Shown piece by piece: positions 45,086-57,200 of a stretch of DNA of 64,000 bases (positions are counted from its first letter, which is position 1; each line of letters starts with the position of its first letter). The notes under the pieces are model-generated. The model saw only the letters and a list, made by a program, of their open reading frames with translations, searched no databases and was not told the DNA's origin. The position numbers and the translations under genes are program-made. Source of the DNA: Diadema setosum (lineage: Eukaryota; Echinodermata; Echinoidea; Diadematoida; Diadematidae); contig CM067067.1 in NCBI GenBank assembly GCA_033980235.1, forward strand, positions 33,118,451 through 33,182,450. Reading direction: 5' to 3'.

Positions 45086-47476
45086 ATATGTTACGCACCG
45101 CGTAATTTCTACTTTTCCTTGTTTTTTTTTTTTTTTGTGTGTGTGTGTATGTAGGTTTTTATTCAGGGAAAGATTGTCTCCGTCTAAGATACAGTATGTA
45201 CATGTATACTCAAGATCAGTAAAGACATCGCCTGTCCAGTAAGACAGGGTATGTCCATGTGTTGCTATATGGTGCACAATACACTATTCAGTATATTTTT
45301 TCTTAATATTTCCATGTTGTAGTAAAAGAGCTACCGGTAAGTACTGTATGGCAGTAATGCTGTTGACTTTAATAGATCAAACTGACAAGTAACAAATAAT
45401 TAATATCTTAATGTAAACATGCTCCTTCAGAATCTGATTATTTGCTGAAATTTAGTGTAGGCCTACCGTGTAAGTTGATTTATCTTATTTTCTTTAAAAT
45501 ATCTTGCCGGTAGGGTATGTGTCATTAAATATTTTAAATTTGTGCAGTCATTATATAGGAGATTGTGAGGGTTTTATTCTCTATGTAGGTAAACTTGAGT
45601 GGTAATCACATTTGTGAAAAGGTTTTTAACCATGTTTATGTTCCTAAGTGTTCCCATGCACAGAAATGAGTCACCTCAATGACCATATCAACTATGAATG
45701 ACACGCCATATAACAGCTGTGTCGTAAACACCTTGGCCTGTCCATCAAACAGCCATCTTAAGGTTTGTTTGTTTGTTTGTTTTTTTATGCAAAGTGTAAG
45801 TTCAAGACAATTATAGGGTCAGGCAAGGCTTCACCTCCTCAGTCGTGTTTCAGGAATCAAACTCTTCCAACAGCAAACATGCACCAAGAATTAAGCCAAA
45901 ACACCTCTGGACCATTAGGTACGATATACTGGTGAGCAATCATGCTTTGAAAAACATGATTGTATGGGAGAAACGTGTAGATTTTGCATCCAGACTGGTA
46001 ATGATTACCCAGTTGGCATAAGATGTTTGCAGAAACCTGTGAACACTTTCTTTGTATTGTCATGTGATGCCTTCTCTAAGGTTTTTGAGGTCAAATAACC
46101 TTCAGGCACGGGAGCCAACTCTCCCAGAAAGTCCATTCAGTCTGGCCTTCATGCATGTTATCCGACCACAACAATATTATGAGATCTCTCTTCTACATGG
46201 CTCTTCCTTGTGAGAGCCCGATAAATGATCTACACCAAGTAAGCATCCAGCAATACTTATAACTCTCCCTCTTTCTCTGTGCAACCTTGCACAGGCTTTT
46301 TGAATAGTTTTTTTTTTTTCTTATGTTTCTGTAGTATTAGTATTAAATGCCTACAGCCCCCATTGGTATCTTTTAACTATTCAGTGTAGCGATATTCAAA
46401 CTGTATACAAGGTACGTGATTTTGTTTTTCTTGTTTAGAAAGCATTGTTATCACATGTTGTGAATGGAGGGAACTACCAAGATGTTCTTGTTAAATGTCC
46501 TAATGACTGTAGTACATGTAGGTTAGTAGCTTAAGTAAAAATGTATACTGCCAGTATGGTGAGCAGATCACCCTGTTGCTCAATTTTTAGGTAACTGCTG
46601 CTACATGTAGTACATGTAGGTCTACATCAAGCCACAAGTACCACAAGATGGCTGAATCATGAACTTGTCAGGATGTACTACTGTATTAACAGCAAAGACA
46701 AAGAATGATAGTGTCTGCCATAGCGTATCTTGACTGCTTTGAGAATAAATCATTTTTCATGGTAGCAGATGCCAGTCATCACCAGTCCTCGTTGCCATGT
46801 ACAAGTCCACGTACAGGTGGACATAAATACAACAGACCTTTTGTACTCTGCTGTACTTATGCTTTTGCACAGCATGACGCAGGTTTACGATGTGAGACTT
46901 ACGAGCAAGTCTGAGATGCACCATGGCCTATTTCTACCGTAATGATTTTCAAAGGTCAATTGCTGTACCAGCATCCAGTCCTGTGGTCATTTCATGTAGC
47001 CTGTAGGCCTACATGTAAACCTTCTGTAATACAAGCCTGACCTCTGTGTGCATCTTATGGCACATTCACATTGACCACACATCTCACACCAGTTCCACAG
47101 CTGATGCAAGAATAGTGTGAGACATGCTATCACTATGAATTCTTGTGCATTGTATGTACTGTATGTAGTAAGTTAAAGCTAAAATGCAGTTCTCAGAAGC
47201 GCTCAGAATTTATCTTCCACCAACTGGAATTTGCTTGCAGTACATCAGAATGGTCTACCAAGGAGCATACCTGGCTGATGTGGTTTGCCAGGATAATGAC
47301 TTGTTTCAGGCTATTCTTATATCATAAATGTGTGAATTAATTTTGATCATATTCATATGATGACTTTTTTTTTTTTCCCCAAAAGAGCCCTCTTTGTTCA
47401 GCATTGTTGGCAGGTAGATAGTTCTGACATAATAAATGACTGATTGTTCCCTAGCAATCATATTTTCCAACAAGCT
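45086..47476. other. Unassigned stretch
   Basis: AT-rich, with a poly-T/GT run near 45120-45150 only. No exon could be tied to tropomodulin or any other gene. Confidence 0.5.
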
Positions 47477-47605
47477 GGGGCCCGTTTCATAAAACTTGTC
47501 ATCAGTGACAACTGCCACATTTCTATGACAAATTTGCTCTCAGCCAATCAGATGCAAGGATTTCTGTAGCTTGTCACTGATGACAAGTTTTATGAAACAG
47601 GCCCC
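47477..47605. mobile_element. MITE with GGGCCC / TTTCATAAA termini (family D, second copy)
   Basis: The left end is GGGGCCCGTTTCATAAAACT and the right end TTTTATGAAACAGGCCCC. Inner arms TTGTCATCAGTGACAA and TTGTCACTGATGACAA pair. The middle has CAGCCAATCAG, the reverse of the GATTGGCTG in the 10392 copy. Confidence 0.7.
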
Positions 47606-50539
47606 TGCACGCTATTCAGTCTACTGCAGAAGATCAGTGGAACATACATGTACTGCTGTGGCTCGATTGATCCATTTCGATAATAGATTATACGTAGCAA
47701 CCACGACAGTGTACACATGTACATGTATACTCTGAGATTGCATTACTTCCAGTGAACCTTTTTGGTGAATTTTTCGCATTTTCATCTATACCGGACTGAA
47801 ATTGTGTTATATGACTTTCTTTTATATGCATTTTATATGCTTAAATGTACATTTCAAAGCAAAGACTGACAGTTCTATTGTATGTCTTCACCTTAACTTG
47901 AGCCAATCTTGCATTACAGTGTACTTTGGCCTTGTCTGAAACTGATCCAGCTCAGGGGATAGGCCCTACTTTGTTTTGCACTCAGTGCAAAACTAATAGA
48001 AGAGGGTGTCATGGTATGACATGATTTGTATGAATTCATCACATAATAATTTGTCTCATTTTGGAAATATTAATATTCATTATGCAAGAAATTGATGTTC
48101 TTTAATGGTTAAACAAGAAGTACAACTCCAAAGCATTTGGAGATTCAGTGACGCACTAATGAAAGTAAAAGACAGTGGGTTGAAATTAAATGTTACCAGC
48201 ATGAATAGTAGTAATGTGATGTCAAAATACGAGGAAAATGTATCCCTGATAATATGCCTCGTACTATCTGGAATGTGGACGTCATTAAAGGACATCACAG
48301 AACAAGTTTACAGCTTGGTCAAGACAGGACCATTTCAGAGAATTCTTTGTTTCTATGGACAGGAAGTATTGACGTCAAGCGAAGGCTTGACCAATACAAT
48401 GGTTAAGAAAGTTTTGACAGGCAGAAAATGCCAGCCGACAAAGGAGTTGGGGCCAGGACTTCTGCAAAACTTTCCAAGAAGCCACCTCATCAGACTTATT
48501 TGACATGGAGGCCTATGGTGTAATAGATGTATAAATATGAGATGTTTAGGCCCAACATTCAGATGCAGTATACTATTGCTGAACACTCGGGATCAGGCTA
48601 GGTCAAATTAGATTAGCAGAGTGTTGGAATCATTGTGATTTGGGAATTCGGTGCATTTCAGCATTTCAGCATTCCAGAAGAGAATTGCTCACCAGGAGAA
48701 TTCAAGTTAAAGCACCAATAACTGTTGTGAGTACATGTCCATTTCGAATTGAAAGTTGTTTGTACATGTACCTTGTAAGTTTCTAGTTTCCCGATTGACA
48801 TGGAATGTGTATTTGTAACATTGGTATAATGTGGGGTTCCAAGAAGGACCACAGTTTGGAGTTCCAAGGAGGACCACAGTTTGGGGATCTGACAAGGACC
48901 GAAGTTGGAGAGCCCTTGATCATACAGGGAGATGACCCGCTGTTCAAGGCAGGGCATCATCACCAGCTTAGAGCAACCAGCTCAAGAACTAGAAACCTGT
49001 TGAGTTTGTACATAATTTGGTATTGTTAAGCTTGTAAACAATCACAACTTTGAAACCAGTATGATAAATTCATTGTTATGTTGTAAGAATATGGTGTGAT
49101 TGGCTACTTGTTTTGAGGCACACAAGTTGCACAAGTCGTAAGAGTTGATTGAACGAATGGCCTCCCAAAATGTAGACAAGAGTACTGCATTTATGGCCTA
49201 AATCCATATTTACTCGTGTTCTGCTTCTCAGAAAACTAAAAAAGTGGCTTTGAGAGAAAGATCAGAGTTTCTTCTATTAATGTCAGTTTTGCCTTTTTGT
49301 TGTGCTCTTACTGTATTCTCCCAAAGCCTTGTGTGTGCTTGACAGCACCTTTACTATGTAGTGTTTTGTTGTTGTTGTTGTTGTTTTGTAGAACTCTGCA
49401 AATGTGCATATCATTGTTGATGTGAGGCCATAAATGCATTTAAACTGAAACTGGACAGAGATTGGTCAATGCAGAGTGCCATCCGGCATCAGTCTCATAT
49501 TAAAGTTAATTACCACTTTGAATATAGTGAGAGGTGTCATATAGAGCAGACATACTGTAGTTAATGACCTACAAGTGTAAGTAAGCATCAGTAAGAATTA
49601 CTCTAGGGTAATATGAGAGTAATTTGTCAGAATGCCTCTTTTTAATCAAGTATCAACTGATAGCTTTGGAAAGCACTTTTTGTTCCTCAGTTGAAACACT
49701 TCTAGAGGTTTGGTCAGTTTCACAAAGTAAACTGGGTACTTTCATTATACAATTAGATATTTGTTAATTTCACTTTGAGGGTATACTGTAGGGTAAAACA
49801 TGATATATTCATGGCGCTTGCAAAATTCGCGAAATTGAAATGCATACGAACATTCCTCGTTTTACAGTAGATTTGTCAACACAGTATGTGGTTACAATGT
49901 ATTAGTCGTAACCGCACATTGTATGCACATGTATTCACAGTAGATGTATCACTTGCTATCTGCATGTGTGTGTGTGTCGGTCATATTGTGTGTTTTTTAT
50001 TTCTTTGTAGAATGCATACATGCCTTGTGAAATTATCCAATTGGAATGGTTAGAAAATATATGTTTCGCAGTTAGAAATTTTAGGTGATTTCTCAAAATT
50101 CAATTTCTCTTTTACAGACAGTAGACAACATTATACACATCGGTTTATAATTGGTGGAAACTTTGTTTGAAATTTATTACGTTTTTTACACTAGATTCAG
50201 TGATAATTTGGAAATTATTAGTCCTACGCATAAGAAATTGTGTGGGATACACAAGAGTAAGTCTTTGATAGAAGGGGCATTCTCGATTCTTCACCTTTGA
50301 TTCAAACAATAATTGCTCTCACTCTGTCAGGCCATGTTTTATGTATCAAAGAGGCCTGAAGAAAAGGGCTGCATTAAGGCTTGACCTTTCAAGAGAGATA
50401 ATTCTTCGTCATGGTGCATCTCCGTCTGAGTCGTGACAAATACCAGATGCATGTGGCCATATCAAATACATGCTATTTGAGATGACGCTTCCTACTCTAT
50501 GCACCCCGTGTTTATACCTGTCTTTTATCTTTCCATCAG
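47606..50539. other. Unassigned stretch upstream of the tropomodulin ATG exon
   Basis: It includes a 132-codon plus-strand frame (48105-48503) with no recognisable domain, a short GGACCACAGTTTGG repeat (48848-48888), a TTG run (49364-49386) and the small MITE at 49784-49869. Presumed intron or promoter-proximal DNA. Confidence 0.45.
49784..49869. mobile_element. Short CTGTA...TACAG MITE
   Basis: This 86-bp element starts TACTGTAGGGTAAAACA and ends CTCGTTTTACAGTA. GCAAAATTCGCGAAATT lies inside. It is likely an internal-deletion derivative of family C. Confidence 0.5.
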
Positions 50540-50677
50540 ATCCTCTGATACATCCCCACATCTGGACTCAAGATGGCGACAGATTACAACAAGTACGCGG
50601 ACATCGATGAGGACGAGATTTTAAAGACCCTGACAGAGGAGCAGCTGGAGGAGCTGGCCTACGAGCTTGACCCTGAT
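50540..50677 (+). CDS. TMOD: Tropomodulin exon with ATG (residues 1-35)
   Basis: The acceptor TTTCCATCAG precedes 33 bases of 5' UTR and the ATG at 50573 (context CAAGATGG). The exon encodes MATDYNKYADIDEDEILKTL, TEEQLEELAYELDPD and ends at donor GTAAGA in phase 0. The acceptor implies at least one noncoding exon further upstream. The intron (50678-56945) holds a GT tract, a small MITE (51454-51546) and two foldbacks (55977-56042, 56197-56373). Confidence 0.92.
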
Positions 50678-51181
50678 GTAAGATCCTCCTTTTTACTGTT
50701 TTGTCTGTGCACAAGTAGGAAGAAAAACAAAGATCACTTTTGTCGTTGAAATTATGTGTTTTTTTCCAATGTACACGTTGTAAGTGTCAAGATTTAGAAG
50801 GTCTGATGTGGAGTAAATGTTGGAGTTAAAAGGGAATTTCAGACAGGTTTTAAGTCAGTCTGAAAACAAAGATTATTGTAATTTATTAATTTATTGATTG
50901 ATTTATTATTATTATTATTATTATTATTTTTACAAGCACAAGTTATTTATGGCTGTGTAACTTGGGAATAATGATCAGCAACATTGTAGATACATTAAGA
51001 TTTGAGACCGGGGCATAACTGCGTTTGAAAAAGAAAAAAAAAACTGAAGATTTCAAGATTTTATATAGGAACTACCGTATATGGCAAGTTGTCTTTTCTA
51101 AATAAACACCCAATGGAAAAACCTACTTCACTAAACCCTTTAAGGAGCAATTCCAGCTTTTCAGACAGTACAGCCAGACCA

Positions 51182-51242
<61 letters not shown>

Positions 51243-54200
51243 TTTAGAGCAGCATAAAACAAAAACAGGTCAAGGAAAAAAAAAAAAATCCTTGTCGAAT
51301 CATTATCTTTTTATATTCAACATAATCCAGGCAAATTATATTACTATTTTGGGAATACCTGTACTTGGCACATTGTCTCTGTTATGGATATTATTATAAG
51401 GATTATGTAAAATTGGCCTGTAAGACATTATCCCTGCTACAGTGGAAACCCTTTTAACCCATTGAGGATGGACTAATTTTGCTGCAACACGCATTTCCCA
51501 TAGACACCTGCCCGAGTATACTTGGGACTCGTCCTCAATGGGTTAAGCAAGGTCATTGGGATTTCCAGGATTGGGGAATCCCCTTCTAAACAACAAGGTA
51601 AATCAGGACAGCTGTATTTATGTAGTTTCCCCACAGTCAAAGCTATGGGTATACACCATGCCATATTAAATATGTTCCAACTTTCAAGTGGGTCTACAGG
51701 TACAGCTATTTCAATGAAAGCTTGCGTGAATTACACACAAACTTTTAGATAAAAATGTTATATTACAGACATTTTACTTAACCTGGAAGAGAAATCACTT
51801 AAACATGCATGCAGGTGTTGTTGCACATGTATAGTTTACTGGTAGGATTTCTTGTAAAGATGATTATGAACCTGCAAGACATACAAAACATCAACTAAAC
51901 AAGCATTCCCTGTGGTCTCAGGAATAGATCTAAATTCAGCAATATAGTGCAACAATTCATTTTTTTTTTCTTGTATTTGATATTTCAGTGTCATACCCTC
52001 AGTGTAATTAAAAGATATAATTAGCAAGGTGAGCATCGCATTTCATGGTGAAAAAAAGTGAATTCAACATACAGCTAGGTACACTTGTACATTGTAGTCC
52101 TCGTAAGTATTTGAATGAATGGGTTGACCTTACATTGTACATAAAATTTATTTTCTTTAGCCAAGTGAACAATTTGGTAGAATTTCCTGTTTTTCTACAT
52201 TCGATGCCTTCCTCTTCTAGGCGTCTTTTTTATTTTCTGTGTATCAGTCATTTCCTGTTGATTACAAGTATGTTAACCCATGCACAAAGAATTTTGCTAC
52301 TCTGCGGTTTGTAGTTCAGTCATTGCATCTTAAGATAACATTACCAGACTCTGACCTTAATGGATACCATGCGTGACACTTTATTACACTGTACATTGCG
52401 GGCACCAATATAAACATGGCATGCCTATGGGGAGTTTACTTTTTCTTCCAGAATTAGCACACAGCTGCTGGAAACAAACAGATGTTCCATCTGTCAGAAG
52501 AATTTCGCTGTTATCTTCTGCACCCTGCAAAGTGCATGTTGTTTTTACTACCAGGTCATGTAATGGATTTGGGGGGGGGGGGGGGTTCACACTTTTGAAA
52601 ACACTCATGTGCACATGGTATCTGAAACATGCCACCATGTACAGTATGGAGTGTTCTGACACTGGAAGTGAGTCTCCTTGTTGACAAATCAATTTATGAT
52701 ATCAACATCACAAATGTCATTGCCAGCTACTGCTAGTCAAACACACACTTCTTGCTACTTTTTTGGGGTTTTTTTTTTTTGCAAGTATTCATGCACCATG
52801 GTATTGGTGACTATTCACATTTAATCGTAAAGTCAAGGTACATGTACGCTTCACCACCTCAAATGTGCTGCATAGAGGTCTAAGCATTCAGACTACATAT
52901 TATGTATAAAGACGTGCACCCAGAGCTGAGTATGACTAGGAATAGAAAACACCTCTGGACCTTGAGTGGCTGATTATGATTTGAACAGTGTGACCCAAGT
53001 CTGTGTTCAGACTTACCAAAAACTCAGTGATTAGCATAAAATATGTTTTTAACACAGTTGCAAACAAGATTTGTGCCAACCTAAAAAGGCTCTCATACTG
53101 CTAGTATCAGTAGTGATGGTCAGTCTGAACAGGAATTACTGTGTTTCCTCTTTGATGGACATTTTTATCTTTCTAAAAAAATTAGGGATTTGTGAAGGAT
53201 TTATTTGATGGAAGCACCATCGTATGTAAAAAGTGTACTTTCAATCTGTGATGAGATCATGATAATGCTGTTAAATGTACAGTGTACATGTATGCCACAG
53301 TGTTACCCCTGCAAGATAACAGTAAACACTAACATGATGAAAATCTGCAATTGGGACTGTCGTTGATTAGCCTGTGTACCATGGTATGTGTGTGAAGTCT
53401 TGTGCACAAATATGTGTACATTGTACACAAGGTATAATTGTATATTATGTGTATATTTGTGTTTGTTGTTTGTAGCACTGGGCATTGATTCCTAGACAGT
53501 AACATGCTGTATTCCTTGTAAGTTGTTCTACAAACCAGTTGTACCCACATTTGTTGCCTCGCAATTCCTACATAAAGCACTTCTTTCATGTAGAATAGCA
53601 CTGACAACAAGGTAACCATGTACCAGAATGTTCCAGAAAAAGTTTGCCCTTCTGCAGTATGGCTACAGAATGACATTCATTGAAACATTTTTTAAGAGAG
53701 CATTCATGTGCTGTCTGCAAAATCAATGCGAGTGGTTTTAGCTCATAAAAAACATACATTGTACACGTAGCATGCCGTTCTGACACCCAAGTTCGTAAAA
53801 TATTCTACAGACATGTGGTGAAAATTGGTCTGGTTTGCAGAAACTTGAAAGGACACATTGTGCAGTCACTATGGAATTTCTGCTCCGTTATCTTAGACAT
53901 TTTGTGTACACACTGTGTGTAGGAATGTTGTACATTGCATACCCTTTGGTACTGAGCAAGGGCTGCTGAACAAACAAAGCGTTGTGTGCGTTGTATGATT
54001 TTCAGCCTTGCATACAAATTTGAGTGAATAGAGTTTTTCCTCTGATGGCATCTGCATGGGGAGCTACAACAGTAGCTGTGCCTGATTTATCATTTATTCA
54101 CTTGCAGCGAGGCAAAAATACCAAAAAGAAGCAGAAATAATGATAAAAGATATAAAGAGTGTGAGATTAAAGCAAAATTGGTAGGGTATTAGTATATTAT

Positions 54201-57200
54201 AGGCCCCTTTTTTGTAATCTCTCCTACTGAGTAATTCCCCAAACTGAATGACATAGTTAGCAGGAAAACATTGTTTGTGAATGGTACACAAAGTTTCCAA
54301 GGCAAACAACCATATCATTTCAAGTTGCACCATTAAGTCGGTTCTCAAAATACAGGAAGTCCTTTCTTTGTGAACATAGTAACGCAGGATCTTCATTACA
54401 ATGCATTCATGTAGAAAGAAAGCTGGACGTTGTGCAAAATCTGTGTGCCTGCCTGCTTGTAATTGAACTGTGTCTACTGTTGAGTACAATGTACATCGTA
54501 CTTGTACACTGTACAGTGCCTCATTCTGTTGAAGATTGAAGGGAGTGAAGGTCAAGTTTTTTTTAGTTTTTTTTTTTTTGTGTGTGAATATTAAATTGAC
54601 CATAGGCAATAGAATCTCTACTCTGGAGAACAGAAACTGATAAACTTTATGGATATACTATACACAAAACCTTTGTTCTCCCTGATTGTTTGTATGAACA
54701 TTGTATCTTCTGTATATTTAGTGGGCACAATAGGTTGACTGTCTTACTCACAAATTAATGCCATGGTGATTAGGTGGTGGTGATTAGGTGGTTGCACTTT
54801 GGCTTCAAATCATAATTCAGATGGTCAATTATTCACAGAGCAATTTGGCATGGGTATTCTCAATGTACTGTACCCATTTTAGCCCTCAAACATGTATAGG
54901 CCCTACATGGCATTACCTGAAAATCAAGAAGAATTTATGAAACAAAGCATGAAAAATATTGATGCTATATATTTGGAGGGGATTATGTACTGGTATATAA
55001 AGTGAAAAATCATCTCCCTTGAATCATGCAGTTTTAAATCATACTTGTAATTTTGAAATGTGAGCTGCCTAATAGGTAATGCATTAAGCATACACCTCAG
55101 AAGTCATCAATTTTGACATTCCTATGATCTACATGCAAACAGGAAGGATAGGAAAGATAAGTGGTATACGGAAACATTCGCCTGAGCAATACTGTGCAGT
55201 CATCGCGTGGCTGTCGACAACGGGAAAGTGCCTTTGATATGTATAGGGGCTGTATTCTTAGGGGGGTTTCATTCGTAGAACTGCACAAGCTCATATAGGG
55301 GCTTATCAGAAATTAGGACATTAGGAAACTATTTTTTTTTTTCAAGTATTTTTGTCTTGCCTTTTTCTTCCCGAAAAACATTTTTCTTTCGGTGACTTTG
55401 TATTGACATTCGGGAGACAACATCCCACATTGCGCCGACTTTGTTTAAATAAAAGAGTCGGATGACACAATTTATTTGAAACGATAATTCCCTGTGTTCA
55501 GTTTATCATTGCGGTCGTCCTCCGAGAAACCCTTTGACAGCCTTTCAGTTTGACGTTACCAAGACTAGCATTGCCTAGGTGCGTGGTGGCATCATGATAC
55601 TGGCAGTGTTCACAAAATGTATCCTAAAAGTTACATTCACTGTCTAATCCCTCATTTGATTCTTTGGATGTGAGACTCTTTCTCACAACAAGAAAATAAC
55701 ACAAAAATAACGATAAAAAAATAACCAAAGTTATGATCTTGGCCATGAAAGGAGTTGCTGGGATATCACAAGTTTGCAATAAGATATTATATTCCACATA
55801 CTAAGAATGTTGCAATAGGATTGGTCCAGAGCTGATCACGTGATGAAGCGTAGTTTTGCCCATCACATCACCTGAGAAGAAAAGTTCGTTACACTCTATG
55901 TTGATAGTTCCTTTTGTTTCGCTGATCTCCACACAGTCCACACAGTCCTAACGCAAGATGAGTATGCGCGAAATAAAAGTGTGTTGCACTGTGGACTATC
56001 ATGTGACCTAAGTCACTTGATAGTACACAGTGCAACGCACTTTCACTTCGGTGCCGCGCGGTGCGTGCAGCAAATTCATTGTTTACGTCATCTACGCGCA
56101 CACGTAGCCTAAGCCCTAAGGATACCTAAAGACAGCTAAAACGGTTTCAGATGTGGAATAAAATGGGAATTTCTAGGACCCTAGATGTGGAATATAAAGC
56201 AAATAATCAACTTTTAGTTTCAGGCAATGAGACAAACTATCACTTCCTCGGCGATCTGAATGTGTACGCTATCTTTCCTCAGCTGCGCTTCGGAAAGATA
56301 GCTACTGTACATCCAGATCGTCTCGGAAGTGATAGTTTGTCCCATCACCTTCACCAACGTTGATTATTTGCTTACCAACCTCATGTGGTGGATGACCTCA
56401 TAGTATGCCTGCAAAGTTGGCTCTTGTGTTGCAAAATATGCAAGCTTGCCCAAAAATAAATTGGCTGGTATTAATCTTGCATTGTGAGCTATGATTAAAT
56501 TCAAAAGACAATATAATTTGATGTTATGAAACATGTGATATATTGATGAGACATGGTATCCTGAATATGTACTTGTGCGGGCTTGAGAAATACATGTACT
56601 GTGGTTTGTTATGGGATACTTCACCAACTGATCAACTCTTAGCAGATGTGGTATGATACATGATATGGAATAAACATTGAAAATGACGAATACGTTTTAA
56701 TGATTTGTGAAACTCCGCTCAGAATTTTGATACTTCACCATATACTGTACACATTTGTATCATACCATAGCACATCTTTCTAATGCATTTATACTTCTTT
56801 CGAAATGCCATATGATTATTTTTCTCCCTTATGTTCTCTCTTGCTAAAGATTATGAAGAAATCCTTGCTAGATCGGTGTTTGATGTAACAAGATTTGTAG
56901 TGTTATATGTTGGTTTGTCTTGTTTTTGTGTATTTGTGTGCATAGAATTCCATGCTACCTCCATCAGAGCGGCATCGTCCACAAACCAAGAAAGCACCAA
57001 CCGGAAAGTTTGACCGCCAGAAACTTTTGGACTTTCTGGAGAAGAAAGCAAAAGAAGAGAAGGACTGGGAGGAGAATGTGCCCTTTGTGCGTGGGCAGAA
57101 GAGAGGTATGTGAAATAATGGACCAAAACCCATGCCCTGGGTTATGTATTAAGCATCTCCCCCCCCCCCCCCATGTGTGTATCTAATACCAAATCTAACA

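Noticed and set aside
48105..48503. 132-codon plus-strand open frame
   Set aside because: No recognisable motif, poor start context, no matching exons. It lies in the presumed intron/promoter region. Kept only as a note.
54094..54609. 171-codon minus-strand open frame
   Set aside because: The longest frame outside the known exons, but low complexity at the start (Lys run from poly-T) and no recognisable domain or neighbouring splice-matched exon. Consistent with chance in AT-rich intron DNA.
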